Both the position numbers and the translations under genes were made by a program. A stretch of 64,000 nt of DNA from Aureobasidium sp. EXF-3400 (Eukaryota; Ascomycota; Dothideomycetes; Dothideales; Saccotheciaceae), in NCBI GenBank assembly GCA_024195585.1, contig SWBL01000049.1, forward strand, positions 62,001 through 126,000, in the 5' to 3' direction. Numbering within the stretch: the first letter of the stretch is position 1; the number at the start of each line of letters is the position of its first letter. Under the pieces are notes generated by a model. That model was not told where the DNA came from, ran no database searches, and saw nothing but the letters and a program-made list of their open reading frames with translations. Shown here in pieces: positions 53,701 through 63,758 of the stretch.

Positions 53701-54174
53701 GCTCTCTTCTCCCCTCGTGTGAAGAATAATGAGTAGATCCGTGATGCAATTCGGATGTACGAGTGCCGCTATCTCAAAGTAGGCGAGGGCGAGAAGAATC
53801 TCGTGAGTCAGTGACCTGGTCTCCTCACCTACTCCACACTCATGTCGAACGATGTGAACATATCCAGTCCGGAACAATCGAACGCCGATGAGATGCCGGC
53901 GTAGCAGATCATCGAAAACATGCTGATACTTCAGTTCCACCCAAAAGTCATCGGGTGCAGGTATGGAGAGGAGAGTAGAAGGTCGCGGTCACAATTTAAA
54001 CAGCTGTGACGGTGTAGGTGGTGGTCACGAGAATTGTCCTGTTGATCCGGTCCAAAGCAATGATCATACACCCTGTACAGATACGGGTGTGAAAGCACAA
54101 GTAAACGTGATCCCTTCCAATCCCTATACAACACGCTCTTCATCATTAACGTTTCGTCATATCATAAGCAGCCA
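50728..54174. other. Gene-poor region with tRNA-like element and degraded fragments
   Basis: 3.4 kb without a supported intact gene. It contains the tRNA-like/hairpin element at 51874-52195. Diverged duplicates lie at about 52890-52930 and 53345-53385, sharing AGACAAGAACTG. A minus-strand frame of 117 codons (53587-53940) may be a remnant of the same hypothetical family as 44765-45313. Short frames elsewhere lack domains. Confidence 0.45.
51874..52195 (+). ncRNA. Candidate Pol III / SINE-like element: tRNA-like head plus hairpin repeats
   Basis: A D-arm-like sequence has the stem GGTA (51883-51886) pairing with TACC (51895-51898) around AGTTGGTC. It is followed by the B-box GGTTCGATCC (51952-51961). 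The acceptor and T stems do not pair well, so it is not a working tRNA. Next come two copies of AAAGGTAGAATA (51997 and 52121), each inside a stem: CTTGCAAAG/CTTTGTAAG in the first and CTTGTA/TACAAG in the second. Each copy is followed by a GATGG/T-C-rich block, another short hairpin and a T run (TTTTTT at 52057, TTTT at 52190). A tRNA-derived SINE or a Pol III RNA would look like this. Transcription is unproven. Confidence 0.35.
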
Positions 54175-55299
54175 TCACTCCCTCCACACCTCCAACCCCA
54201 AGCCACAAACATCATACCTCCTACCCGCAAACTCACCATACATTTTGGTCCACAACCAATCCGCATCCTTGTCTTTGGGTCGAGCTTGTACCACCCTCGC
54301 ATAATCGACTTCCCACTCAGGACCAGGAAGTTTAGGGTCATTGAAGCGGATATACGGTGTCTCAAGGAATGCAGTCTTATTCGGCTGAGAAGCATCGTGT
54401 AAAGCTCCGATACTGGCGATGATATTGAAAGATGGGAGGTATGCTGGATGTAGAGCAGAAGATATGGAGGTGATGTTCTGGAAGGTGTTGGTAGTGAGGA
54501 CGCGATGTGTTTCTTTCGCTGGAGTTGCGAGGATCAGGTCTTCAGACGAGACGGTCGAGTTTTCTTGCTGCAGCAAAGTCATAGGCGCAGATTTCGTATA
54601 CGCCAACACAGCATCCAGTGTCTCGGCGTCTTGCACCAAGCCCGGTGTCTGTAACAGCATAACTCTTTCCATATCCGTCAAAGCCCAAAGATGTGCCAAT
54701 GAAGCGTCGTCCTGACTAGCAGGTGTAGCAATCGGTCGTAGTTCGACATTATAGCGACGAGCAGCACGGCGCAGTAGACGGCGTGTGATGTCCATATAAG
54801 GATCTATCAAGTCGTGTTTGGCAGCTTGCTTTTCCATCGCCCAGGCTTGTGGAAAGAGGAGGATGCGACGAGCGGGAGACTTCAGACGAGCGAGGTCGCC
54901 GAAGAACATGATTGTGCTGCACACGTCATGGTGTGTTGTGACAATCTGGACATGTGCGAGTTTTTGCCAGTCCACTTGTGGTGGTTGTTGGGCAGTTGTG
55001 TGCTCGGAGATGATGGCATTCTGCTCAGGATTGAAAAGACGAGAGGGGTGTTGAGGTCCTGACAGAGGTTGTTGTGCGGATATAGAATGAGGAGCGACAG
55101 GAATGCGCGGTTTAAGTTGAGATTGGAGGTCGGCGATTGAACGTTGCTGAATTGTGTAGCCGGCGAGGAAAAGGAAGAAGGTGATTGCTGCCACTGAGTT
55201 GTGTTAGCTGTCGAATCTGCGATCTTGAGGAATCGCGATACCAAAGGCTGATGACAGCAAGACTTGAACTTGTCCGCTTGTCAGTAGTAGCTTCCCCAT
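54175..55299 (-). CDS. Type II membrane glycosyltransferase-like protein (GT8-like)
   Basis: Two exons, 55299-55242 and 55193-54175, joined over a 48-nt intron (GTATCG...CTAACACAACTCAG). The product is 358 aa. The splice supplies the ATG that the main frame lacks and completes a membrane anchor (LLSSAFVAAITFFLFLAGY, about 15-33). The lumenal part contains VQIVTTHHDVCSTIMFFGDL, LKSPARRILLFPQAWA and DPYMDITRRLLRRAARRY. Further on are LTDMERVMLLQTPG and DADWLWTKMYGEFAGRRYDVCG near the end. This pattern is typical of a fungal family annotated as glycosyltransferase family 8. A clear DxD motif is not obvious at the usual place, so activity is uncertain. A Golgi location is inferred. Confidence 0.8.
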
Positions 55300-55900
55300 A
55301 CCAAGCTCTTGCTATATAGTAGAAGGCAACGGCTTTGGTATGCGCTTCATCGCTTTCATCATCATTGTTGATAAGCAGATATCCCCATGGCAACTCGACA
55401 TCTCCGCAAAAGTTGTGCACAAGATATGCATCACGCACAAGTTATTGCTTCACTTAGTGCTTTTCCTGTTTTCTTCTCGAAATCATGGCTGAACATACCA
55501 CCTAAGCAACTGAGATTACTACTTTAGTGATTCACCAAGATCCTGAGATGGAACCAGAGGCAGTTGCGTTTCCTTGTCCTTCTGATGGATGTGGTAAAAC
55601 TCGAGTTCTTATACATCGTTTCTACACGACTCTTGACCAGGGAATTTGCACTATCTAGGTGGAGCAGAGGGAGATGTCTGGAAGGAAATTTGAGATGGAA
55701 AAATAAGACGACGACGAATCAAAAAGCAAGCAGAATAGAACAGAGCACAACACAGTTCGAAGGACAGTTCTGTTTGTTTGTTTTCCTTCGCAGTACTACC
55801 CAGCCTGAGCTTAATCCTTGAGACAACCAAGAGCAGCGAACAATCTGTCGTTATGCCACTGAAGGTCAACTGAACCACAAAAGTAGAGACAATGCGGGCT
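55300..55900. other. Intergenic region
   Basis: 600 bp between the GT-like gene start (minus) and the HExxH gene end (minus). Only short frames are seen. It holds the promoter of the first and the 3' flank of the second. Confidence 0.45.
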
Positions 55901-57652
55901 TCAAGGGTCCCATTTTGGTTGCTTCCACACCCATTCTTCTTTTGGAACACCTTCGAGATAGAACTCATCCCAAGTTGGTAGCCAGGTTTTGTTATCCGTG
56001 CTAGGTGCTGTATTCCATCTGTCTTCGCCCGTGTTGTTGTAACCAATCCTGCCACAAGGAAGTCTTACTACCTCCCACTCCCTGGGTTTGGGCACCTTTA
56101 TTACCCGGAGACCAAATCGAATGACCTGGTCAGTCCAAAGATCCTCCGAGAAGAGCCATTGTGTCCACGCTTGGGGAACCGGGTAATATCTGTGTGGTAC
56201 CTCGTCGTCTTCCTTACGGTCCGAGTCCATGGTGCTATAAGCGAGATCTTCCCCATTGCCCAACCATCGGTCCCAGAATCGAGTAGAGAAATACCCAAAA
56301 GGTATCAGAGCATTCTGTAGGAGACGCAATTGGTCGTCCATGGGTGGGATGCCCACCGCCATGGTCTTGAGAACGCTACCCAGCACAAAATTCTCGAAGG
56401 CCCACCCTTGCTCGTTACACCTGTCCAACGGAGCCCAAGGCTCGTGTGGTATACCAGGAGTCCAATCAGGTGGGATCGGGAAGTATGCCATGCAGAACGC
56501 GTGAGCGAACTCGTGGAGCATGAGCTTTGCCAGATACAATTGCGTACGGTATATCGCTGACGTTGCGTTTATGTGAGCTTGTTGTTCCAGAGGAATGCCA
56601 GTCATCAACAGGATGTCGTCGAGTAATTCACGGTGCCTTTTGTCATGTGGATCAGTGTTGGCTCCCCAGTCATATTCCAAGATCTCTATGAAAGTAGGCC
56701 TGAGTCGAATGATTGAGCGACGAGTTCCTCTGTATGTTACGCAACTCATTAGTCTCTTCTCGTATGGAGCCAATGAGTGGCTATCTGACAGAAGGGCGCT
56801 ACGCTCAAGAGCTCTTCCCACTTACGGTTTCGACGCACGCTCGGAATGACCCCATTTATCTTTGATTCTTTCGGTGTAACCATTGACTCGATCCCCGTCA
56901 TCGTAAAATGACCAATTCTCAAGCCACGCCGTCATGAGAAGTAGTTTGTGGTATGTTTCTAGCAGTTGGGCCTCGGTCAGTTTGAACGGTATCTTCATTA
57001 TCTTACAATCAGCCGTTAGACCCGCAGAAGCATGTTTTATGGTGTCCATCTCATCAGATGGCATAGACAGAGCATAGAAATAAGTCAGTGTGACCGGATC
57101 GTCCAGAATAGCCGATGCTAGTAATAGGGATGGAACAATCAAGGAATACTGGTGATCATCGATACCGATCCATTTGTTCCGTCTCAAAACCGGATGGATC
57201 CTTGATTGCAGGTCAGGATTCTTGAGATGGTTTCTCCAGGGGTGGAATGCCAGGCGCCCATTAATCTTATCGCCGGCAGGTTCGCCGATAGGTCTCTCCT
57301 CCTTGTGGTTGAGAAATCCAGCAGCTTCGAATACCTGCATACCATATTTTTCGAGTAGGGGAGTGTAGTCGGGCATATTGCTGGGAGGTCCGAGTCTGTA
57401 CCATGGAGTGATGCTGGGATCGTCTTGGTAATTGTGAGTACGATCACGGGGATCATAAAGCTTGACATCGAATCCCTTTCCGTTTTTCCTGGGTGTTGCG
57501 GCCAATCTCCTGGAAAATTGAGACCAATGGAGGTTGTCGGCCCCAGTTATGAAATCGGGTTTCCGTGGAGGATCTGGGACTTCGTATTCGAATCTGCGTT
57601 TGCGAGGCAGAGTTGACAGCGTCCAATCCTCAAGATCCGTGACATCCCCCAT
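55901..57652 (-). CDS. Intracellular HExxH protein (putative zincin), hypothetical
   Basis: Two exons, 57652-56826 and 56729-55901, joined across a 96-nt intron (GTAAGT...ACATACAG). The product is 551 aa. There is no signal peptide or membrane segment. The N-terminus is basic (LPRKRRFEYEVPDPPRKPDF). The central part has KLMLHEFAHAFCMAYF with HEFAH at 348-352, a metal-binding pattern. The flank GWAFENFVLGS downstream could provide a third ligand. Such proteins occur in filamentous fungi as conserved hypotheticals; peptidase activity is only inferred. The C-terminal 60 residues are Trp-rich. A run of ten A lies just before the start codon on the coding strand. Confidence 0.75.
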
Positions 57653-58419
57653 CTTGAGTTTTTTTTTTGACGTGTCTGTACGAAGGAACTAATTTGCATC
57701 CATGATATGAGGAGAGGTCGGACATTATACTTGCAGAGCGACCTTCCGGATGCGGGTCGAAGCTTACAAAGAACACATCAACATTCCATACAAGAGATCA
57801 AAAAACTGTTCGCGGTAATCAACATGACAATGAAGCTTGCGACACGGCGAGGATTGTCGAGACAAAGCGTCCGATTCTCAGCACTGGTGCTAGTATATCC
57901 ATCGAGAGTCGCGACGATGGTGTAGTAGACTCTTGACGCATTGATGCTCATGTCGAAGGAAGCTGGCGCAGCAAAGGATGAATATCGACACATGCAGTGT
58001 TCACGTCGTTTCGTGGCGCCTTGCTGGTTCGTAACACGGCCTCAGAAGATGATGACCGTCGTCTGGGCAACATCAATAATCGCGCATGTCGAATAAGCAT
58101 CGACGATGTCAGATTGTGAGAAAGTGACATGAAGGATGGTGTTGGAAAGTCAAAGGATGAAGAGGATGCGCCTCGGCTCCGGGTGGGGTTCCAAGCACAG
58201 AAGGAGCTCCCATCAATTATGACCTTGCTCTTTCCTCTATTTTATGTCGCAATACAGACTTGTTGAGACTCCCGGTCAGCTCTCATAGTTGATGGACAAA
58301 GTGTCGTGGTGAACTGTAATCGATAACAAAAGCCGTTGCGAAAACATCAACGTCTTTCTGTATACACAATTCGACGTGATCGACCTCTCCGGTCCTTGAA
58401 AATTACCACCACCGAGATC
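57653..58419. other. Divergent intergenic region, HExxH gene / paraoxonase-like gene
   Basis: 767 bp with no supported gene. An oligo-A/T tract abuts the HExxH start. Short frames on both strands lack domains. Confidence 0.45.
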
Positions 58420-59680
58420 ATGGGTCTCAAACTCAACATTGTATGTCTTTTGACTCACTTTAAATACAATATGCTGATAGAAGCAGCTGCTCTTGGCCAT
58501 TGCGGCATGCATCCCGCATATCTATACCCGCCTATCTCTGCTGTACACTCTCGAAACAAATAACCAGCCATCCAAGCTCTCAACCCCACGAGGTTGGATG
58601 ACCGAGAAAGGCAGCTATGAACTAAAATATACCGACAAATTGAGAAACTGCGAGGACTTAGTCGTAGATGAGAAAGCAGGATATATGGTCCTAGGTTGCG
58701 ACGAAGGCAGAGATGTCTGGAATACTGTCATGGTAGACCTTCCCACTTCCAACCTCCAAGTATATGTATACTCACTCCATCTCTAGGGCGTCTTTGGCAA
58801 AGCCCCGCCGCCAAATGGTGCACTCTACCTCTACGACTACTCTCGCGCTCGCCCATCACTAGAAACCATTCGCCTCCTCAACACACCCTCAGACTACTCT
58901 TTCCATTCCCTAGGGCTGTCTCTTCATCTCCCCACCAACACTCTACTAGCCGTAAACCACGGTACTTCTGGCAGCACAGTCGACCAATTCCACTTCTCGC
59001 GCCTCGGAAACTCCGCAACCTACATCCGCAGTTTTTCCTCTCCGTACCTACGCGCACCAAACGCCGTATTACAGATCTCGAATACTGAAGTTTTGGTCAC
59101 TAATGATCATTTCTTCACTCCTCGAAAGTCGAAATGGTTGAATAAGATCGAGACTTATCTTGGACTGCCGTTGGGTGGAGTCACTTACTTGAACCTGGAA
59201 ACTGGAGCTGCTACTCAAATTGCACGGATTGCTTTTGCCAATGGAATTGCGTTGTTAAGTCAGACTACGATAGCTGTGGCGTCTAGTTCATCGGCAAAAG
59301 TGTTTTTGTACGAGATGGATAAGAGCAGCTCCCCACCTACACTGAGCTACAAGGAATCACTCGCTATGCCTTTCTGGCCAGATAACTTGCACATGGCTGG
59401 AGGAAAATTATTCATTGCTGGTCATGCTCAACTCTCTGGTCTTACGAAGTTGTCAAAGTCGAGAGCGCATTGTGGTGCCGATACTAAGTCTGCTGGATGT
59501 GATGCAGTGGCACCTAGTTATGTGGCTCAATGGACTAGAGAGAAGGGTGTTGAGGATGTGTATGTGGGAACTGAAATTTATGCTTCTAGCGGTATTGCGG
59601 TGGATGAGAAGAGGGGTGTGGGAGTTGTTTCTGGGTTGTATGGAAAGGGACTGTTGATTTGGAGTGAGGAGAAGGAGTGA
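58420..59680 (+). CDS. Paraoxonase / arylesterase-like beta-propeller protein
   Basis: Three exons: 58420-58440, 58487-58732 and 58787-59680. The first intron is 46 nt (GTATGT...AGCAG) and the second 54 nt (GTAGAC...CTCTAG). The product is 386 aa. The second donor is weak. The GTATAT donor at 58760 also keeps frame but would leave only 27 nt. After the join, a membrane or signal segment (LLLAIAACIPHIYTRLSLLY) precedes NCEDLVVDEKAGYMVLGCDEGRDVWNTVM. Then come NGALYLYDY, LSLHLPTNTLLAVNHG, APNAVLQISNTEVLVTNDHFF and FWPDNLHMAGGKLFIAG. These are typical PON-family strands with calcium-binding Asn/Asp/Glu positions. A lactonase or arylesterase role is inferred. The stop codon lies inside a 13-bp tandem repeat. 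Confidence 0.85.
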
Positions 59681-59710
59681 GGAGAAGGAGTGAGGAGAAG
59701 GAGTGAGGAA
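59661..59710 (+). repeat. 13-bp minisatellite spanning a stop codon
   Basis: The unit GGAGTGAGGAGAA is present about 3.8 times, starting in the last codons of the paraoxonase-like gene and running past its TGA. Because 13 is not a multiple of 3, the frame differs in each unit. Confidence 0.85.
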
Positions 59711-59853
59711 GTCAATAGTCGCGTTCGTCTTCTCAATATAGATAGAAACATTGCTTGAGAGGTTGTTCATATATTGCTTTCATTTTGTAATGTACAAGGT
59801 GTTTTTACAAGGCGTCTAATATTCGTACAGTTTTGAGATTTGCATGCAGCAGT

Positions 59854-60738
59854 CTAGGCAGACTTGTCAATCTTGCCCTTCCAGTCTGAGACGTGGTCAT
59901 TGATGACCTTTGATGCTTGTTCGACTGTGAAGTTTCTGCCGATGGCCTCGACAAAGTCGCCCTCGGGATCTATGGTCTCGAAGTCAGCAGCTGCCCGAGC
60001 AATGCAAAAGTACGAATACTTACCCATCAAGTAAAAGTAGATGCTGTGGTCAACAAGGTAATCCTGACCAGGCAAAACATCCTTGGGAGTCGAGAAGTAG
60101 ACACGGAAAGCCTTGCAGGTAGCCTTGACCTGCTCGTAGTCTCCAGTCAAACCAATCAAATCATCATGGAACTCCTTCAAATACTCCTTTGTGACCTCAG
60201 GTGTATCTCTCGCAGGATCGCAAGTGATAAAAACAGGTCTCATAACATCGCCATGCTTTTCCTTGACATTGTCAATCATGCCGGCCATCTTGTCCAACTC
60301 TTCAGGGCAAATGTCCGGGCAGTGTGTGAAGCCAAAGTAAACCAGCGAGTATTTTCCTTTAAGACTCTTTTCGGTGAAGGGCTTGCGGTCTTGATCGATT
60401 AATTCGAAGGGACCACCGACGAGAGGGCGGCCAACGCCTTTGCTGTGTTCGGCGATGCGCTTGCGTGCCATGCGTTCTTTTTCGTAGCGGAAGTAGAAGG
60501 CCATTCCTACACCGGCACTCAGGAAGAGACATCCAGCTTGCCAGCTAAAGGGACCGAAGCGGTAGCGCGACTTTGCTTCCTCTACAGTCTTGTAGCGCAT
60601 TGTCGACGACTTAGAAAATGTACGGGTTGAGGATTGGCCGAAGCGGGAGGACATGGATTGGGAGAGGCATTGCGGCGAAGGGCGGACGGTATAGAGGGAG
60701 CGCTGCAGAGCAGTTCGCGGTAGTGATGTTGCTGCCAT
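59854..60738 (-). CDS. SCO1: Sco1-family copper chaperone for cytochrome c oxidase
   Basis: Two exons, 60738-60024 and 59969-59854, with a 54-nt intron (GTAAGT...CTGAC...CCATAG). The product is 276 aa. The frame is open through the intron, which would give 294 aa. Splicing is preferred because it restores the conserved IYFYLMDPEGDFVEAIGRNF. Residues 1-50 are a mitochondrial presequence. One membrane segment follows (about 65-82, WQAGCLFLSAGVGMAFYF). The thioredoxin-like domain carries the copper-binding pair CPDIC (within FGFTHCPDIC) and the ligand His in YLVDHSIYF. It delivers copper to the Cu-A site of Cox2 in the inner membrane. It is divergent from the gene at 61000. Confidence 0.95.
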   Translation of the reverse strand: MAATSLPRTALQRSLYTVRPSPQCLSQSMSSRFGQSSTRTFSKSSTMRYKTVEEAKSRYRFGPFSWQAGCLFLSAGVGMAFYFRYEKERMARKRIAEHSKGVGRPLVGGPFELIDQDRKPFTEKSLKGKYSLVYFGFTHCPDICPEELDKMAGMIDNVKEKHGDVMRPVFITCDPARDTPEVTKEYLKEFHDDLIGLTGDYEQVKATCKAFRVYFSTPKDVLPGQDYLVDHSIYFYLMGKYSYFCIARAAADFETIDPEGDFVEAIGRNFTVEQASKVINDHVSDWKGKIDKSA

Positions 60739-60999
60739 GGTAATTGTGATTGATGATGAGGAAACTCACTCTCAGTCGCCGCTGCTTCATCATCACCTTC
60801 AACTTTCGAGATGCGGCCGCGCACGGACCACACTCCCGAGTCGCCGTCATGGTTCAATGTCAATTTCCATCTTTTCCAACCACATACTTGCACCTAGCTT
60901 TGCTTGGATTTATCCCGGACCAAATAGGACTTATTTTGTTGCTCAGACAGAGTTCGTTATCGATTACCGCATGACTTGTGATATAACATCGAGTGGCGA
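60739..60999. promoter_or_regulatory. Bidirectional promoter SCO1 / exonuclease-like gene
   Basis: 261 bp between the divergent ATGs at 60738 (minus) and 61000 (plus). There is no room for other genes, so both promoters must overlap or abut here. It contains a NotI-like GCGGCCGC at 60813, a GC-rich core. Confidence 0.5.
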
Positions 61000-63405
61000 A
61001 TGATACCCCGTCGAGCGTTGCACCTCAAAAATGGTGTGATTCGTTCCATCTGTCCTGCCTTCTCAATACCCATCAGAACTGGCTGCCGATATCTCAGTTT
61101 CCTCGAGACCACATCATCTGATCCTGCTCCCACCAGAAATATCGATTCTCTGATATCTGATCAAAAACTTGTCGTAGACCGTCTGGAAACTTCTTTCAAT
61201 TCCACCAATACAGAAGACGCATCACTACCTGCTGGACTCGAGCTTGATGAACAAGACATCATGAATTCTTCAAAAGAGGCAGAACTTTTGGCTATGCAAC
61301 ATATCCTTGGTCTTAAGGATGCATCTGATGGGTCGATCAAAATCAAGGCTACAGAGCTAGAACGATTACAACGCCTCAAAGCAGCAGAGCCTGTATTCGT
61401 TTGCATCGACCTGGAAGCTTATGAATTCGCCCAAGAAAAGATTACTGAGGTTGGTATTTCTGTACTAGACTCTCGCCATGTGATAGGCACCGATCCCGGT
61501 CCTGATGGATCGGAATGGCTGTCCAAGATTACCACACGTCATCTTATCACCAGGGAATACAAACACCTCGTCAACAAGCGCTTCGTTCACGGCTGTCCTG
61601 ACAAGTTCAACTTTGGAAAGTCTGAGATCGTTTTCTTGAATCGCATCCACACGACACTGACTCAATTATTCGCCAACCCATCGCCGGGCTCAGTGCTTGC
61701 CACAGATAAAGGCCCAAGGAAACTCATCCTCGTCGGCCATGGTCTCTCCAATGATACCGCCTACTTGAGCAAGCTCAAGTTTGACCCTCACGCCAAAGGC
61801 AATATTATACAAGACGTCGATACTCAGAGATTCGTCGGTACAAAGAAGCAAACTGTCGGCCTGAGCAGGTTGATGACTGGCCTCGGTGTCAGCCCCGAAA
61901 ATCTTCACAACGCTGGCAATGATGCCGCATACACATTGCAAGCTCTTGTTCTGATGACCGTTCAGCATACCAACAATCCCGGTGCTTACGTCAAGGCTGT
62001 CGCTGAGGCAAAGGCCACAGTCGATCCAGCAAAGCAAAGATACAAGGATCACAAGGCTAAACTCAGGGAGCAGAGGCTCGCACAAGAAAAGACAAAACCT
62101 ACCAAAGTGGCAAAGTCGCGATCGGGACCTGGAGAGCACACGGTAGAGTCGCTATTCGCTTCGCCTCTACTGCTACATGATCGCCATCTTGCTCAAGTCG
62201 AAGATAACAAGGCGTCGAACCTGACAGAGCCTTCGCAGGAGCCTGAAGCCATCGTACCTTCCTGGGAGACATTCCGTGAGGGTTCATCACATTATATCCC
62301 GGTATCCGACACTATACCTGAGCTTGAAGGACGTATTCGGTACGGAGGTTTGACGGGAGACGAGATCGCAGCCCAAGAGAAGTATGCAATAGAAGCATTA
62401 CAGGCAAGAGGAGATGTAGGACGACCGTGGAGACGACATGCACTAGCCAACCGCCCCGAGCATGTTGCTCATGATCGTACGTCAGCCATCGATGAAGTGA
62501 TCGTCGAGTCTCCTTCGAGGAAGAGGAAGAGCTTTGATGTAGAGCCGATAAAAGACGCTTGGGAAGACGACGATGACTTCTCAATTTCGCCCTCATTCTA
62601 CCCAGAACCACGCCGCAGCCAGATACAAGATACAGATGACAACGACGGAGGTGTGTCGGTTATCGACTCTCAGACGCGTGGCAATTCAACAAACGAGACT
62701 ATGGATTTACCAATTACTACACAAGACACGGCTCCAGAAGGATCGAGCTTTCGCATCACCAAGCATGTGTGGCAACAAGGCAACACCGAAACACAAGCTC
62801 AGGTAGATGAGTGGACTGCTAGGTGCCAAAGGCGTGACCGAGTCATCAAAGAACAAGCAGAACAATCACTTCGCACGCAGCCAACAGACGTCAACGGCCA
62901 ACCATCGAGTCTCACTCCAACAGCTGAACCATCTGATCAACCGGTTGTCAGGAGCGTGAACATGGGAGGGCCGATCTTGAGAGGTAGGGATGCTGCCATG
63001 GAGCAATTCGCGGCAGAAAAGATAAGAGAAAACATCGGCGACGAATCATCAAGTTTCCAGGCTGCACCTCAGGAGCAGGATCAGTCGATTGTCAGGAGGG
63101 AGCCGCTAGGTAGAAAGGCCATCATGCAGCTGTACGCGTCAAGAACGAACATCGGCGACGAAGTATCAAGTTCACACGCTGCACCTCAGGAGCCAAATCA
63201 ATCAACTGTACGATGGACGCCACTCGAACAGGATGAGGCAGCGGTTAAGGAGAGGAGAGAAAGATCAAATGACTCGGTGGCGCGGAAGCCATATCGAGCC
63301 CACCCACCAGAGCCCAAATACGACGAGCCCGAGACAGAAGAGCCGCCACCAAGAAGAAGCGAGGATATCAAAGGCTTTTTGCGCAATTGGTTAGATAATG
63401 AGTAG
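61000..63405 (+). CDS. DEDDh 3'-5' exonuclease-like protein (Gfd2/YDR514C type)
   Basis: 801 aa, single exon. The N-terminus (RRALHLKNGVIRS) is basic and could target mitochondria; this is uncertain. The RNase H-fold exonuclease domain covers about 130-330. Its acidic residues are all visible: CIDLEAYE with Asp137 and Glu139, VGHGLSND with Asp252, and HNAGND with His303 and Asp308. This matches the family named for yeast Gfd2 and YDR514C. A related exonuclease (QIP) works in Neurospora RNA silencing, but this protein is not clearly QIP. The last 470 residues are low-complexity, Gln/Glu/Ser/Pro-rich and probably disordered. They include an internal repeat around IGDE.SS...AAPQE (two copies, near 682 and 720). 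Confidence 0.8.
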   Translation: MIPRRALHLKNGVIRSICPAFSIPIRTGCRYLSFLETTSSDPAPTRNIDSLISDQKLVVDRLETSFNSTNTEDASLPAGLELDEQDIMNSSKEAELLAMQHILGLKDASDGSIKIKATELERLQRLKAAEPVFVCIDLEAYEFAQEKITEVGISVLDSRHVIGTDPGPDGSEWLSKITTRHLITREYKHLVNKRFVHGCPDKFNFGKSEIVFLNRIHTTLTQLFANPSPGSVLATDKGPRKLILVGHGLSNDTAYLSKLKFDPHAKGNIIQDVDTQRFVGTKKQTVGLSRLMTGLGVSPENLHNAGNDAAYTLQALVLMTVQHTNNPGAYVKAVAEAKATVDPAKQRYKDHKAKLREQRLAQEKTKPTKVAKSRSGPGEHTVESLFASPLLLHDRHLAQVEDNKASNLTEPSQEPEAIVPSWETFREGSSHYIPVSDTIPELEGRIRYGGLTGDEIAAQEKYAIEALQARGDVGRPWRRHALANRPEHVAHDRTSAIDEVIVESPSRKRKSFDVEPIKDAWEDDDDFSISPSFYPEPRRSQIQDTDDNDGGVSVIDSQTRGNSTNETMDLPITTQDTAPEGSSFRITKHVWQQGNTETQAQVDEWTARCQRRDRVIKEQAEQSLRTQPTDVNGQPSSLTPTAEPSDQPVVRSVNMGGPILRGRDAAMEQFAAEKIRENIGDESSSFQAAPQEQDQSIVRREPLGRKAIMQLYASRTNIGDEVSSSHAAPQEPNQSTVRWTPLEQDEAAVKERRERSNDSVARKPYRAHPPEPKYDEPETEEPPPRRSEDIKGFLRNWLDNE

Positions 63406-63758
63406 TTGGTTGGATAATGAGTAATTGATTACTGCTCTAGTAACCTGTACTATATCCCATTACTACTATAACATTCTTGTGCAATACAGGCAGAATCAAG
63501 ATTTTACTAGATTCAAACCCCCACTAATTCTCTATATCTTGTGACCTGACAGCGAAAGATAACGAAATTCAGGCGAGTACAAAACCTTGCGTCCAAAACG
63601 ACATTAACCTTCCCAACTCTCCTCTACCCAAGAAGGACACTCCACCTCCCATCGACAACAAGCCATCTTATCTGAGCTTGCCTGCTGTATTGTTGATTTA
63701 CTAATTACAAGGCACAGCCTGCGAGACCGATGTATAGTCGAACATCGGGTCGATGACG
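63406..63758. other. Convergent intergenic region
   Basis: About 350 bp between the exonuclease-like gene and the partial gene at the right edge. A short direct duplication (TTGGTTGGATAATGAGTA / TTGGTTAGATAATGAGTA) brackets the exonuclease stop at 63388-63423. No gene is visible. Confidence 0.45.

Noticed and set aside
55192..55194. GTG start for the GT8-like protein
   Set aside because: This GTG overlaps a splice acceptor. A proper ATG exon lies 48 nt upstream across a good intron and completes the membrane anchor.
55230..55300. Minus-strand tRNA suggested by GACTTGAACT
   Set aside because: Only a partial B-box-like match with no A-box or stems; the sequence is exon 1 of the GT8-like gene.
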